Assembly (NCBI GenBank): GCA_016709495.1
Contig: JADJMS010000016.1
Coordinates: forward strand, 1 to 64,000
Reading direction: 5' to 3'
DNA length: 64,000 nt
Source of the DNA: Candidatus Dechloromonas phosphorivorans
GTDB taxonomy: Bacteria; Pseudomonadota; Gammaproteobacteria; Burkholderiales; Rhodocyclaceae
Below, piece by piece: positions 28,295 to 36,918 of the stretch; position 1 is the stretch's first letter, and each line of letters opens with the position of its first letter. The notes below the pieces were generated by a model, which did no database searches, was not told the origin of the DNA, and was given only the letters and a program-made list of their open reading frames with translations. The position numbers and the translations under genes were made by a program.

Positions 28295-29080
28295 TCAGTC
28301 ATCCTCCATTTCTGCATTGGCCGCCTCAAGATCGAGCTTCTCCATTGCATCGGCAGGCGTGCATTCAACCGCATCGGCGTATAACTTTTCTGCATCTTTA
28401 AGTCGGGAACGTCCAAACATGGCAACCAGTCCGTTGGCATATTCGGTGCGGGCGATGGTTGAATCCGGATTGAGTTCAAGGGCGCGGCGGAAGTGCTTTT
28501 CACCTGTTTCTTTCTTGGCACCGTAGGTTAGCCCGCCAACCAGCGCGCCAACCTTGTCGATGATTTCGGCATGCCAGGTACCGAGGGCAATGTGTGCATC
28601 AGCGTGTTTCGGTTCCAGTTCCAGCGTACGCTCCAGGCTCGTCTTGATCTTTCCGCCGAGGCCTTGGGCCAGCGCCTTGGTAATTGAAATACACTGACTG
28701 TAACGACCCAGTGCATAAGCATAGTAATACCAGGCATTGGCGTTTTTTGGCTCGTTGGCGTCCTGAGCTTCGCAACGTGCGTTGATTTCCTGGAATATCG
28801 CCAGTTTCCTATCTTCGTCGTCTTCAAGATAATTGGCGTAAATCATCGCTGCCTTGTTTGCCGCGTTAATACCCGCACCACCGGCATTCAGTCCTGTTTC
28901 AACCGCTTTGGCAAAATTTCCGGCATGGTAGCTGCGCCAGGCATCCAGTGCTGCATCGGAATCAGGGTAAGGCTCGCAGTCACCACGATGCAGTCGCGGC
29001 CAGTTTTTTTTAAGGGCAGCGCCGGGGTAGAGAAACTCATTGTTCGGAAACGGAAATATGCTCCAGGCCAGCTTGGTCAT
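28295..29080 (-). CDS. Tetratricopeptide-repeat protein
   Basis: A 261-residue protein of TPR-like helices (ANAWYYYAYALGRYSQ, LELEPKHADAHIALGTWHAE, ALELNPDSTIARTEYANGLV). No signal peptide is clear. Probably a protein-protein adaptor. Fifteen bases downstream of the TetR gene and in the same direction as the phasin-patatin-TetR genes, so probably part of that transcription unit. Confidence 0.8.
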   Translation of the reverse strand: MTKLAWSIFPFPNNEFLYPGAALKKNWPRLHRGDCEPYPDSDAALDAWRSYHAGNFAKAVETGLNAGGAGINAANKAAMIYANYLEDDEDRKLAIFQEINARCEAQDANEPKNANAWYYYAYALGRYSQCISITKALAQGLGGKIKTSLERTLELEPKHADAHIALGTWHAEIIDKVGALVGGLTYGAKKETGEKHFRRALELNPDSTIARTEYANGLVAMFGRSRLKDAEKLYADAVECTPADAMEKLDLEAANAEMEDD

Positions 29081-29095
29081 GACGTGTCTCCTTTA

Positions 29096-29746
29096 TTATT
29101 TGTTGATATAGGCGTTCGATAATTTTTCCAGTAATCGTCTGGCTTCGCCTTGCAGATACGGTGCGGCAAGTGACATGACCTGATAAACCCCTCGGCCTAT
29201 ATCCGGTTCGCCACGCGGGCGGCGAGCGTGCTCAAAGGACAGCCAGAAGGTGGCGATAACGGTCATATTGATGGCCAAGGGTGGAATTTCAGCAGGTGTT
29301 GCGGTCAACACACCAGAAGCTGCCAATCCTTGGCAGACGGTGATTGCCGTTTGTTCCTTATGTATCAGGATGCGCTGAAAATGGGTTTCGACTAGTCGAT
29401 TGCGGGTTAGCAAATCGTTGATGTCACGGTAGAAAAACCGGAATTTCCAGATCGTCTCAAACAGCAGATGCAGGAATAGCCAGATATCTTCCGCACCCTG
29501 CGGGCGATTTCCGGGTGCGGTGAGCAGGTTTTCGATATCCTTTTCATAGTCGGCAAACAGCGCGTTGACGATCTCGTCCTTGCTGTGAAAGTGGTAATAG
29601 AGGTTACCGGGGCTGATATCCATATCGTCAGCGATGACGGTAGTCGTCACGTTCGGCTCGCCGAAATCATTAAACAGCTTCAGCGCAGTTTCGAGAATGC
29701 GTTCACGGGTGCGCCGTTTTGGCTTTTTTTCCATGCCAGCTTCCAT
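29096..29746 (-). CDS. TetR-family regulator
   Basis: A 216-residue repressor-type protein. The N-terminal HTH reads RERILETALKLFNDFGEPNV, then IADDMDISPGNLYYHFHSKD, a form common in regulators of fatty-acid and PHA genes. The C-terminal ligand domain is unassigned. Start: ATG 29746, or ATG 29734, which has a better GGAAGC. It lies 27 bases after the patatin gene. It may control the lipid genes around it, for example through the palindrome at 31700-31712 (inference). A copy of the 12-mer sits at 29298-29309. Confidence 0.85.
   Translation of the reverse strand: MEAGMEKKPKRRTRERILETALKLFNDFGEPNVTTTVIADDMDISPGNLYYHFHSKDEIVNALFADYEKDIENLLTAPGNRPQGAEDIWLFLHLLFETIWKFRFFYRDINDLLTRNRLVETHFQRILIHKEQTAITVCQGLAASGVLTATPAEIPPLAINMTVIATFWLSFEHARRPRGEPDIGRGVYQVMSLAAPYLQGEARRLLEKLSNAYINK
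29298..29309 (+). repeat. Dispersed 12-mer GTTGCGGTCAAC, copy 7
   Basis: Exact copy inside the TetR gene, antisense, in a different phase (the gene reads Leu-Thr-Ala-Thr). Confidence 0.9.
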
Positions 29747-29773
29747 TTTTTTGTCTCTACCGATCAGGATACA

Positions 29774-30970
29774 TCAGGCTGGTCGGCTTGATTCAAGCCA
29801 GCGTTGCAATTCATCCAATGAAATGTCGAGCGCATGCGCAGTGGTTTCCAGGCTGACTTTTGATTTATGGCTGGGGCGCGGCAATAATGAGTAGCGGTGG
29901 TCCTTCAGCACGTTCAAATTGAGGCTGAGGCCATGCCGTTTAAGAATCGGCATCAATTCATGGCGACGGCGATAGAGGTCGATGCGGGTGCGCTGATAGG
30001 CGTGTTCGCAGAGACGGCGACGGTCGCGGTAGCTGAAGACGTTGGTGAAAAACATTTCTGCATCATCGCGGCTTGGTTCAAAAAGCAGAACGTCCGCCTC
30101 CGGGAATTGGTGTTTGTAGCGATCCATGCCTAGTCGCATGCGGGAGTGAATGATGGCGCGGAAAGTTTGTGACAGAACCACCGGCAGCCCGCCATCGTTC
30201 AGATTCTGGCGCTCATCAATGTTGCGTTTGGCAGCCAACTCGGCATCGAATGGCACCAGTGGGTTGATGCAGAGGACAATGTCAGCACCTTCCTTGAGCG
30301 CCACCGAGGCATGCAGGGTCTTGATCAGCGCGCCATCAACGTAGTGTTTACCATTGATAACGACGGGTGGGAAGAGACCGGGCAGGGCAGCACTGGCCTG
30401 AACTGCTGTCGAAATGGGTACATCGTCAAAACCTTCTTCACCAAAGGAAACGGATTCTCCAGAATCGAGATCAGTTGCAACAAGGAAGAGGCGGTGCTTC
30501 AGCTTGCGGAAATCATTCGTTCGCCCACGCTGGGAGAACAGGTTGTGTAGTACGCGGTCAATGCCCCGGTTATCGAAAACCCCAGTGGGAATGGCGCGTG
30601 ACAGACGCTGGAAGGATTCAAAAAGTCCGTGATGAAATGGGTCGGAAAGATAACTCAGGGCTGATGAAACCAGGAGGTTGGGTAGTGACATGATGCGGCT
30701 GAGGTATTCGCCAAATGCCGGGCGCAGCAACATTTCAGGATCGAAAATCTCCTCGGCACCGTCATCAATCAAAATGCGGGCCAGTCGTGCCGGGTTGATA
30801 CCATTGGCCAGCGCTGCCGCAATCAGGCCACCGGAACTGACGCCGACAAAAATATCCGCCTGATTGAACTCGCAACCATCAATGGCTTCCGCCAGCGCAA
30901 CGCTTGCGCCAATTTCATATATGCCGCCCAGCGGTCCGCCGCCAGCCAGCGCGATTCCTGTTTTGGACAA
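29774..30970 (-). CDS. Patatin-like phospholipase
   Basis: A 398-residue patatin-family acyl hydrolase. Oxyanion loop GGGPLGGIYEIG, nucleophile motif GVSSG (Ser about 46), and the dyad Asp in YVDGALIKT (about 218) are intact, so it should be active on phospholipid or storage-lipid acyl chains. Position between a phasin and a TetR gene suggests a role in lipid or granule turnover. Confidence 0.88.
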   Translation of the reverse strand: MSKTGIALAGGGPLGGIYEIGASVALAEAIDGCEFNQADIFVGVSSGGLIAAALANGINPARLARILIDDGAEEIFDPEMLLRPAFGEYLSRIMSLPNLLVSSALSYLSDPFHHGLFESFQRLSRAIPTGVFDNRGIDRVLHNLFSQRGRTNDFRKLKHRLFLVATDLDSGESVSFGEEGFDDVPISTAVQASAALPGLFPPVVINGKHYVDGALIKTLHASVALKEGADIVLCINPLVPFDAELAAKRNIDERQNLNDGGLPVVLSQTFRAIIHSRMRLGMDRYKHQFPEADVLLFEPSRDDAEMFFTNVFSYRDRRRLCEHAYQRTRIDLYRRRHELMPILKRHGLSLNLNVLKDHRYSLLPRPSHKSKVSLETTAHALDISLDELQRWLESSRPA

Positions 30971-30991
30971 ACTGTCTCCCCCAAAGTGGTG

Positions 30992-31015
30992 GATGCCCGG
31001 TCATCGCCGGGCATC
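30992..31015. terminator. Hairpin between phasin and patatin genes
   Basis: GATGCCCGG (30992-31000) pairs with CCGGGCATC (31007-31015); 9-bp stem, 6-base loop. On the minus strand it lies between the phasin stop and the patatin start and may terminate or attenuate transcription. Confidence 0.6.
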
Positions 31016-31039
31016 TCGTGGTTTGCCGTCCAGCTGCAT

Positions 31040-31056
31040 CGGGCAAGAAATGCCCG
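31040..31056. terminator. Second hairpin just after the phasin gene
   Basis: CGGGCA (31040-31045), loop AGAAA, TGCCCG (31051-31056), 10 bases beyond the phasin stop codon on the minus strand. No T-tract; possibly part of a double terminator with the hairpin at 30992. Confidence 0.5.
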
Positions 31057-31066
31057 GCGTGTTTAC

Positions 31067-31603
31067 TTAGGCAGCAGTTGTTGCACCAGCAACGGGAGCA
31101 GCAGGTTCGGGTTTCTTGGCGGCGGCACTTTTAGGCGCGGCCGGCTTCTTTGCCGGCGCAGCTTTGGGAGCAGCAGCTTTAGCGGCTGCCGGAGCGGTCT
31201 TGGCGGCAACTTTGGCAACGGGCTTGGCTGCTTCCTGAGCTTCAGTCAGCTTTTGCACGACTGCAGTTAATTCGGCAACGCGCTTCGAGAGTTTGTCGAT
31301 TTCCTTCTTGGTCGGTACACCAAGGCTTGACAGTGCACGGGCAACGCGATCTTCAAACACCTGCTCCAGACGATCCCAGGTGCCAGCCGCTTTTCCTGCA
31401 ACCTGGGCCATTTTTTCGTCGGCAGCCTTTTTGGTTTGCTTCTGGATGGTTTCGCCTTCCTTGACCAAGGCATCAAACACTTTGCTGCCTTCTTCCTGAG
31501 CTTTGGAAAAAGCGCCAAGGCCGGCCAGCCAGATTTGATGGGCGGATTCCTTGACGGTTTGGGTCAGTTGATTTTCTGACAGGGCTTTGAATTTCTTGAC
31601 CAT
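31067..31603 (-). CDS. PhaI/PhaF-type polyhydroxyalkanoate granule-associated protein (phasin)
   Basis: 178 residues: phasin-like amphipathic N-terminal half (NQLTQTVKESAHQIWLAGLG, then AFSKAQEEGSKVFDALVKEG), a predicted coiled coil (KLSKRVAELTAVVQKLTEAQ), and an Ala/Lys/Pro-rich histone H1-like tail (AAPKAAPAKKPAAPKSAAAK) as in PhaF. The tail in PhaF binds DNA and helps granules segregate. I start at MVKKFKALSEN (ATG 31603-31601) with AAAGGAG upstream. No PHA synthase is in the window, so PHA is inferred. Confidence 0.85.
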   Translation of the reverse strand: MVKKFKALSENQLTQTVKESAHQIWLAGLGAFSKAQEEGSKVFDALVKEGETIQKQTKKAADEKMAQVAGKAAGTWDRLEQVFEDRVARALSSLGVPTKKEIDKLSKRVAELTAVVQKLTEAQEAAKPVAKVAAKTAPAAAKAAAPKAAPAKKPAAPKSAAAKKPEPAAPVAGATTAA

Positions 31604-31699
31604 GATTGACTCCTTTATTGTGAGATTTGGTATGGCAGTTTTTTGAACTACCCTTGAGATCAGTGTAGGAGATTCATTTAGAGGAGGCACACTAATTTC

Positions 31700-31712
31700 G
31701 TAGGCAGCCTAC
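31700..31712. promoter_or_regulatory. Perfect odd-centred palindrome GTAGGC-A-GCCTAC
   Basis: A 13-base inverted repeat in the 151-base region between the divergent phasin and acyl-CoA reductase genes, 43 bases before the reductase GTG start. Shape and position fit an operator, perhaps for the nearby TetR protein. No second copy was seen upstream of the TetR or aldehyde dehydrogenase genes. Confidence 0.4.
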
Positions 31713-31754
31713 TCTAAAATGTCTTTGATTCTAAAAAATTATGAGGAGACGCTC

Positions 31755-33744
31755 GTGCAATATTTCATCACTGGTGCATCTGGTTTTATCGGGCGTCGGC
31801 TTGTCAAAAAGCTGCTGGAACGCGATGACAGCATTGTTTATTTTCTGGTACGTTCGAGCGAGAAAGATGCACTCGCAGGGCTCTACGAATATTGGGAATG
31901 TGATGCCAAGCGGGCCATTCCGATTGTTGGTGATCTAACCGAACCTGAACTTGGGGTTGTTACGGTCGACCGCAAAAACTCGGAAAAAAAACCATACATT
32001 TTTTCATCTGGCTGCGATCTACGATCTTTCTGCTGATGCCGATATTCAGCTCAAGGTCAATGTGGAGGGCACGCGCAATACGGTGAAATTTGCCGAAGCG
32101 ATTGGCGCCAAACATTTCCATCTGTTCAGTTCAATAGCTTCAGCTGGCATGTTCGAAGGTCTATTCCGTGAAGACATGTTCGAGGAAGCCGAAGGACTGG
32201 ATCACCCCTACTTCAAGACAAAACATGACTCGGAAGGCATTGTTCGCCGCGAATGCAGCATTCCATGGCGCATTTACCGCCCAGCAATTGTCGTCGGTGA
32301 CTCACGCACTGGCGAAATGGACAAGATTGACGGTCCGTATTACTTCTTCAAACTGATCCAAAAAATGCGCAAGCTGCTGCCGGCGTGGATGCCGACAGTC
32401 GGTATCGAAGGAGGGCGGATCAACGTCGTTCCAGTCGACTTTCTGGTCAATGCGGTTGATCATATCGCCCATGCCAAGGGTGAAGATGGCAAGTGTTTCC
32501 ATCTCGTTGATCCCACCCCGATGCGCGTTGGCGATCTGCTCAATACCTTCGCCCGCGCCGCCCATGCGCCGGAAATGACGATGCGCATCAATGCGGCCTT
32601 GTTCAGTTTCATTCCGCGGCACATGCGCAAGGCGCTTCTGGCGTTGACGCCGGTGCGCCGGATTCGTCATGCCGTGATGAAAGACCTGGGTTTGCCGGAC
32701 GACATGTTCCGTTTCGTTAATTACCCAACCCGTTTTGATTGCCGCGAAACAACCCGCGTGCTTAAAGGCACCGGCATCAAGGTGCCAGCGCTGGAGGATT
32801 ACGCCTGGAAATTGTGGGATTACTGGGAACGCCATCTTGATCCCGATCTCTTTATCGACCGTAGCCTGCGTGGGCAGGTTACTGGCAAGGTCGTGCTGAT
32901 CACTGGCGCTTCATCCGGTATCGGCAAGGCAACGGCCTGGAAACTGGCAGAGGCCGGCGCGCATGTAGTGACGATTGCGCGTGACAAGGAATTACTTGAC
33001 GAAGTAACTGCCGAATTCACTGCCGCCGGCCTCAAATTGCACGCTTACGTGGGCGATCTGGCCGATATGGCCTCGGCTGATGCCATTACCCAGCAAATCC
33101 TTGCCGAGCATGGTGTTGTCGACATCTTGATCAACAATGCCGGCCGCTCAATCCGTCGCGCCATCGAAAATTCCTTCGAGCGCTTCCACGATTTCGAGCG
33201 CACCATGCAACTGAATTACTTTGGCTCACTCAAAGTCAGCATGGCAGTCTTGCCGAAAATGATTGAACAGAAGCGTGGACACATCATCAATATTTCCTCA
33301 ATTGGCGTCCTGACCAATGCGCCGCGCTTTTCAGCCTATGTCGCCTCCAAATCGGCGCTTGATGCCTGGACACGTTGTGCTGCCTCCGAATTCGCTGATC
33401 GCGGCATCAACTTCACGACCATCAACATGCCGTTGGTTAAAACACCGATGATTGCGCCAACCAAAATCTACGATCAGGTACCAACACTGACTCCGGAAGA
33501 GGCCGCTGCGCTGATCTGCGATGCGATCATTCACGAGCAGGTCCGTGTTGCCACCCGCCTCGGTATTTCCGGTCAGGTGCTGCATGCCTTGCTGCCGCGA
33601 GTCGCACAGATCATCATGAATACCACCTTCCGCATGTTCCCCGACTCCAGCGCGGCCAAGGAAAAGAAAACCGGTCTATTGCCTGAAATGCCGTCTGCGG
33701 ATCAAGTTGCCTTCCAACAGTTCATGCGCGGGATTTATTTCTAA
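31755..33744 (+). CDS. Bifunctional fatty acyl-CoA reductase, Marinobacter Maqu_2507 type (two A-run deletions)
   Basis: Reduces fatty acyl-CoA through the aldehyde to fatty alcohol with NADPH. The N-terminal half is an NAD(P)-binding male-sterility-type reductase (YFITGASGFIGRRLVKKLLE, FHLAAIYDLSADADIQLKVN); the C-terminal half is an SDR (VVLITGASSGIGKATAWKLA, catalytic YVASKSALDAW). I recall very similar wording in Marinobacter Maqu_2507 (661 residues): HPYFKTKHDSE, GPYYFFKLIQK, SIGVLTNAPRFSAY. Start GTG 31755 has GAGGAG upstream. Bases are missing from two A-runs (about 31975 and 31984-31991); restored, it reads VDRKKLGKKNHTFFHLAAIY. 663 residues. TAATG overlap with the peroxiredoxin. Confidence 0.88.
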
Positions 33745-34211
33745 TGGCGACGCATCTCAAGGCCGGCGATCTAGCTCCAGAGTTTTCTGCGGTATCGACT
33801 GACGGAAAAATCATCAATCTTGCAGACTATCGCGGTAAGAAATTGGTCATGTATTTTTACCCGATGGATGACACGCCGGGTTGCACCAAGCAAGCTTGCA
33901 GCCTTCGCGATGCCAATGCAGAAATCGCAGCTCGTGGCGCAGCCATTCTTGGTGTCTCTGCACAAGGCGAGGAATCGCACCAGCGCTTTACCGAGAAATT
34001 CAGCCTCAATTTCCCTTTGCTGGCCGATACCGATCTCGCCATCGCCAAGGCCTACGGGGTTGCTGGCTCAGGCGTTGGCGGTTTGCTGCGCATGCTGGCC
34101 AAATTCAGCGAACGCGTAACCTTCATCATTGACGAAACAGGCAAAGTGGCTGACGTGATCAGCGATCCAAGCTGCCCGGATCACGGGGCAGAAGTATTGT
34201 CGCTGCTTTAA
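33744..34211 (+). CDS. bcp: Bcp-type thioredoxin-dependent peroxiredoxin
   Basis: A 155-residue PrxQ/Bcp. Peroxidatic Cys in DDTPGCTKQACSLRD (about residue 48), with a nearby Cys at +5 as the likely resolving residue. It reduces peroxides and lipid hydroperoxides. Overlaps the acyl-CoA reductase stop by one base (TAATG), so co-transcribed; it may protect against oxidants from lipid or alcohol oxidation (inference). Confidence 0.9.
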   Translation: MATHLKAGDLAPEFSAVSTDGKIINLADYRGKKLVMYFYPMDDTPGCTKQACSLRDANAEIAARGAAILGVSAQGEESHQRFTEKFSLNFPLLADTDLAIAKAYGVAGSGVGGLLRMLAKFSERVTFIIDETGKVADVISDPSCPDHGAEVLSLL

Positions 34212-34216
34212 GCACC

Positions 34217-35506
34217 TTAATGGATGCGGTTTTCGATGCTCGCAAACAGGGCGTCGTAAATTTCGATCAGCGCCTCGCGGTCCGCGCTGCCCTTGACCCA
34301 ATTTTTGGAATGGGCAATTTTGACCGCCTTTTTTTCCATCTCGGAAAGGCTGTCGACCGTAACAACTTCACCATGGAGAATGGCACTGGCATCGGTTCGA
34401 GCTTTTTGCGCCATACCAACGAGGTTCATCGACGACTCCATTGAATGGGTGCCGTTGCCAATTTCTATTGAAAAATTGCCAACCAGCGTAGCTGATGAAG
34501 CTGATTCAGCGAGTTTGTGGCCAAACTCATTCGCCGTAGTCCGCGCACTTGATACGGAGTGATTAAGTTCATTGGTCTGGGCAATGGCAATATCCATAGC
34601 CTCGCTCATGGCCAGAATGGCCGCAGAAATTTCCTTGGCTGAACGTTGCGATTGATCAGCCAGCTTGCGAACCTCATCCGCGACAACCGCAAAACCACGA
34701 CCAGCTTCACCAGCTCGAGCCGCTTCAATTGCCGCGTTCAAGGCTAGTAAATTTGTCTGTTTGGCGATTCCATCGATCTGGCCAGTCAGCTTGCTGATGT
34801 CTTGGGCTTTGGCGCCGAGTTCTGACAATGCTTGCGTTCCGCTTTCAGCAGAATTCTGAGCGATGCCTAGTGCGACTGACATACGCTCAGCAGCATCCGA
34901 CATGGCGCTGGCCGATTCCGGAAAATGCAGCCGAGAGCTCGGCAGACTGTGCAGCATTACTGCCGACATCAGTAAGTGTGCGACTTACATGGTCAATCGC
35001 CATCGACAAGCCGCGCTCGGAGCGCAAAAAAATGCGCGACAACAACGCTTCAAGGGCTACCGATTCCTGGGCACTATTAACCTGATCGAGCAGAATTTGC
35101 GCCTTGCCCAAAACATCCTTGTAGGTACCATGCACGCCGGATATTTGCAGGCGGCGCCAGCTTCGACTACTTGAACTGGCCTCCATCCCGCCGAGAATTT
35201 CACGGAAAGTGGTTTCAGTTTGATCCAGCGCCGAGTTCAGATTGACCCGCATCGCCTCCAGCGTTGGGTCAGCAAACGCCAGTGGTAGGCGGAAAACAAT
35301 TCACCTTCACTAATTTTATGCAGAACCCGATTCAGTTCTGCGGTTTGTGTAGCGGTACCTGATTGATTTTGAAAAACAAGGAGCGCAATGGCCAGGAGCA
35401 AAAACGGAGCCGCTGCCCACGGATTCCAGAATACCGAGCCAAATCCCGCTGCAATCAGCAGAATAGTTAGCCAGGCCCGGTTAAAGTGCGAAGACGAGTT
35501 GCTCAT
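34217..35506 (-). CDS. Methyl-accepting chemotaxis protein without a large sensor domain (two compensating indels)
   Basis: 429 residues. Two close TM segments at the N-terminus ([33 protein letters not shown]), almost no periplasmic domain, then a long helical region and the MCP signalling tip [20 protein letters not shown] followed by [20 protein letters not shown]. The C-terminal region resembles CZB-containing receptors ([20 protein letters not shown]). A C is missing at 35291 (restored: [20 protein letters not shown]) and a G is extra at 34920 (restored: [17 protein letters not shown]). ATG 35506 has AGGA upstream and overlaps the PAS gene by 26 bases. Together the pair looks like a split Aer. 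Confidence 0.82.
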
Positions 35507-35999
35507 AGCCCATTCCTGTCTGTTTCAACACATCAACCAGCACCTGAGTACCAGCTGCAATGGCATCGCGCGCGCCGGCTAATTTTTCAGCCTGCAGCAT
35601 CTGGCGATAGACCGGGTCAATTTTTTCAAGGGCAGCACGCGTCGGGCAGCGGCGGACCGAGGTATAGCCGACGATGGCTCCGCCTGACGAAAAATCTGGC
35701 GAAATATGGGTGAATACCCAGTAAAAACCACCATCCTTGGACATGTTTTTGACGTAGCCAAAAAACTCATTGCCCGCCTGTATCGTATCCCAGGCCAGTT
35801 TGAAGGCCGCACGTGGCATATCGGGGTGACGGATGATGTTGTGTTGGGAGCCAATTAACTCGGCTTCGGTATACCCGGAAAATTCAATGAAAATCGGGTT
35901 GCCGTAAGTGATGATGCCCTTGGGGTTGGTTTTGGAAACGATGAAATCGTTTTCCCGCATTTGTCGTTCAATGCTGGTGGGCGTGATGTCTCTTTTCAT
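35481..35999 (-). CDS. Aer-like PAS-domain protein
   Basis: A 172-residue soluble protein with an Aer-type PAS: QMRENDFIVSKTNPKGIITY, FSGYTEAELIGSQHNIIRHP, and GGFYWVFTHISPDF, followed by GYTSVRRCPTR. Such PAS domains bind FAD in E. coli Aer and report redox state. It lacks a signalling tip, which the next gene supplies. The natural stop falls 26 bases inside the MCP gene. A single Aer broken by an indel is the alternative, but the MCP has its own ribosome site. Confidence 0.83.
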   Translation of the reverse strand: MKRDITPTSIERQMRENDFIVSKTNPKGIITYGNPIFIEFSGYTEAELIGSQHNIIRHPDMPRAAFKLAWDTIQAGNEFFGYVKNMSKDGGFYWVFTHISPDFSSGGAIVGYTSVRRCPTRAALEKIDPVYRQMLQAEKLAGARDAIAAGTQVLVDVLKQTGMGYEQLVFAL

Positions 36000-36029
36000 G
36001 GGCTCCCCCGCCGAATTGTTACCCTTATT

Positions 36030-36916
36030 CTAGCCCTTCTTTAGTTTGCTGATGCAAGCCAGTATGGCTTTGGTGGTACGTGGCGAGTAAAGCGCAGCGA
36101 GATGGCCAAGCGCAGAGAGTTCTATATCCTCCGCTTCGGGCATTCGTTGGTTTACTTGTGGCATGACATAGTTGTCGTGAGAAGTACGAATCGAGAAAAA
36201 GGTACTTTGACTGACTCATAAGCCAAATCATTTAACCAGAGCGAGCCGGGTTCCATTTCCCGGGCATTCTGACCAAAGCCAAGCCGAGCCAGTTCGCTGC
36301 CACGATGTGGCGAGGCAAAGGTAATAAGTCGTTCAACCTGGGCAATGCCATGTCGGGAAAGATAAGATCGACAGACCAGACCGCCCATGCTGTGAGCGAT
36401 CAGAATGACTTGTTGAGCATCGCAGGCGGCGCAGACTTCATCAATACGCTGAACCAGTTGTGGTACCAGCTTGCCGACACTGGTATAGGGCGGCGTCAGG
36501 CTGACTGTGGCGACGGTATGGCCCGCAGCTTCAAGCTCGCGGCGCATTTTCCACCAGATACCACGACTGCAACCGTAGCCATGGACCAGCAAAATTGGCG
36601 TTTTGCAGGGGCGCAGACGATCAGCCGGCATCCAGAGCCACTCAAAAGGCATGAGCACCACAAAACTGAACAGGAACGCCAGATATTCGTCAAACATCAT
36701 GCGCAGGCGTTGCCCGAAAGTCAGTTTTGGTGCCGGCGAGGCATACACCGAAGAAAATACCCAAGTGACGGTGACTATGCCGGCACGCACACCAAGCAGG
36801 GCGCCGAGAGCGGCAAATCCGGCAGTTTGCCAGCTTGCATCCAGCCAAAAATGGGCGAGGGCGGTGTAGCTGGATATTTCCAGCAGTAGAAACAGAAATA
36901 GGGAAACAGGAACCAT
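36030..36916 (-). CDS. Membrane-anchored alpha/beta hydrolase (lipase-like), frameshift near 36198
   Basis: 295 residues across the break. Two or three hydrophobic segments at the N-terminus, then a lipase fold: ILLVHGYGCSRGIWWKMRRE, nucleophile motif AHSMGGLVCRSYLS (Ser about 172), TFASPHRGSELA. A T is missing in the run at 36196-36200; restored, the protein reads VPFFSIRTSHDNYVMPQVNQ, then GHLAALYSPRT, supplying Asp and His for the triad. Last gene of the aldehyde dehydrogenase/GMC operon, two bases downstream of the GMC stop codon. Confidence 0.82.
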
Positions 36917-36918
36917 AG

